Of a DNA stretch of 5,508 bases, positions 5,404-5,508 are shown in pieces. The notes under the pieces are model-generated. The model saw only the letters and a list, made by a program, of their open reading frames with translations, searched no databases and was not told the DNA's origin. The stretch is from an uncultured Eubacteriales bacterium (GTDB taxonomy: Bacteria; Bacillota; Clostridia; Christensenellales; UBA1242). The translations under genes were made by a program, and so were the position numbers. Numbering within the stretch: the stretch's first letter is position 1; each line of letters starts with the position of its first letter. Location of the stretch: contig CATZIR010000051.1 of NCBI GenBank assembly GCA_958420145.1, forward strand, positions 1-5,508. Reading direction: 5' to 3'.

Positions 5404-5456
5404 TATATTTACTTGACAAATGTTACGAGTAATGATAACATAACCAAGTAAATATA
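5404..5456. repeat. Nested inverted repeats spanning the tRNA-Trp promoter
   Basis: Outer arms TATATTTACTTG (5404-5415) and CAAGTAAATATA (5445-5456) are perfect 12-base inverted copies, 29 bases apart. Inside them, ATGTTA (5420-5425) and TAACAT (5436-5441) are a second perfect pair with almost the same centre (about 5430). The outer left arm overlaps the first three bases of the -35, the inner right arm is the -10, and the outer right arm covers the expected transcription start. Confidence 0.6.
5413..5441 (+). promoter_or_regulatory. Strong promoter of tRNA-Trp
   Basis: A perfect -35 TTGACA (5413-5418), a 17-base spacer and a -10 TAACAT (5436-5441), extended by TG at 5433-5434. The start of transcription is expected near 5448, giving a 5' leader of about 12 bases ahead of the tRNA, to be removed by RNase P. 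Confidence 0.8.
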
Positions 5457-5459
5457 CAT

Positions 5460-5508
5460 AGGCGAATAGCTCAGTTGGTAGAGTCGCGGTCTCCAAAACC
5501 GTTGGTCG
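5460..5508 (+). tRNA. tRNA-Trp (anticodon CCA), 5' part, cut by the window edge
   Basis: The first 49 bases of a tRNA can be laid out base by base. The 5' acceptor strand is AGGCGAA (5460-5466), then T8-A9. The D stem GCTC/GAGT has one G-T pair and loop AGTTGGTA. The anticodon stem GCGGT/ACCGT has a G-T closing pair, with loop CTCCAAA. The anticodon CCA (5493-5495) reads UGG, tryptophan. The rest of the variable loop, the T arm and the 3' acceptor strand lie beyond the edge. The 3' acceptor should be TTCGCCT if the start is right. In many Bacillota tRNA-Trp precedes secE-nusG, which is a guess for what follows here. Confidence 0.93.

Noticed and set aside
1..5508. CRISPR array, insertion sequence, toxin-antitoxin or phage genes
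   Set aside because: No regularly spaced repeats, transposase motifs, paired small genes or phage structural motifs were seen on either strand.

Overview
The window is AT-rich chromosomal DNA of a low-GC Gram-positive bacterium (Bacillota). A clostridial-type anaerobe is the best guess. The reasons are the cluster DUF2953 protein / YtfJ / D-Ala-D-Ala carboxypeptidase, an RNase Y in place of RNase E, good AAGGAG-type ribosome binding sites in front of ytfJ and rny, and an exported protein rich in cysteine. Tryptophan is coded by TGG and no gene has an internal TGA, so a mycoplasma code is not indicated. The genus cannot be named from this stretch.

Layout. Bases 2-58 are the tail of an upstream gene, perhaps scpB, closed by an intrinsic terminator at 67-93. 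A tight three-gene run follows on the + strand: DUF2953/YtfI-like membrane protein (150-737), YtfJ/GerW-like protein (730-1107, overlapping its neighbour by 8 bases) and an exported penicillin-binding-protein-type carboxypeptidase (1117-2283). It ends in a terminator at 2291-2327. A 253-base gap holds a promoter and a long leader with a hairpin, then rny (2537-4135). RNase H (rnhA, 4156-4620, - strand) converges on rny, and the two share one bidirectional terminator that also contains the rnhA stop codon. A 166-base divergent intergenic region with several dyads separates rnhA from an XRE-type helix-turn-helix protein with four predicted membrane helices (4787-5392). The window ends inside a tRNA-Trp gene (5460 onward) with a strong promoter.

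How the parts fit. The first operon belongs to cell-envelope and spore-related functions. rny and rnhA both act on RNA but are convergent and need not be co-regulated. The XRE/membrane gene is the only accessory-looking gene.

Most of the window is conserved housekeeping DNA, and I do not see an undescribed multi-gene system. The points most worth a second look are regulatory: nested inverted repeats over the tRNA-Trp promoter, a probable leaderless transcript for the membrane-tethered regulator, the dyads in the rnhA/regulator intergenic region, and the terminator that carries a stop codon in its stem.
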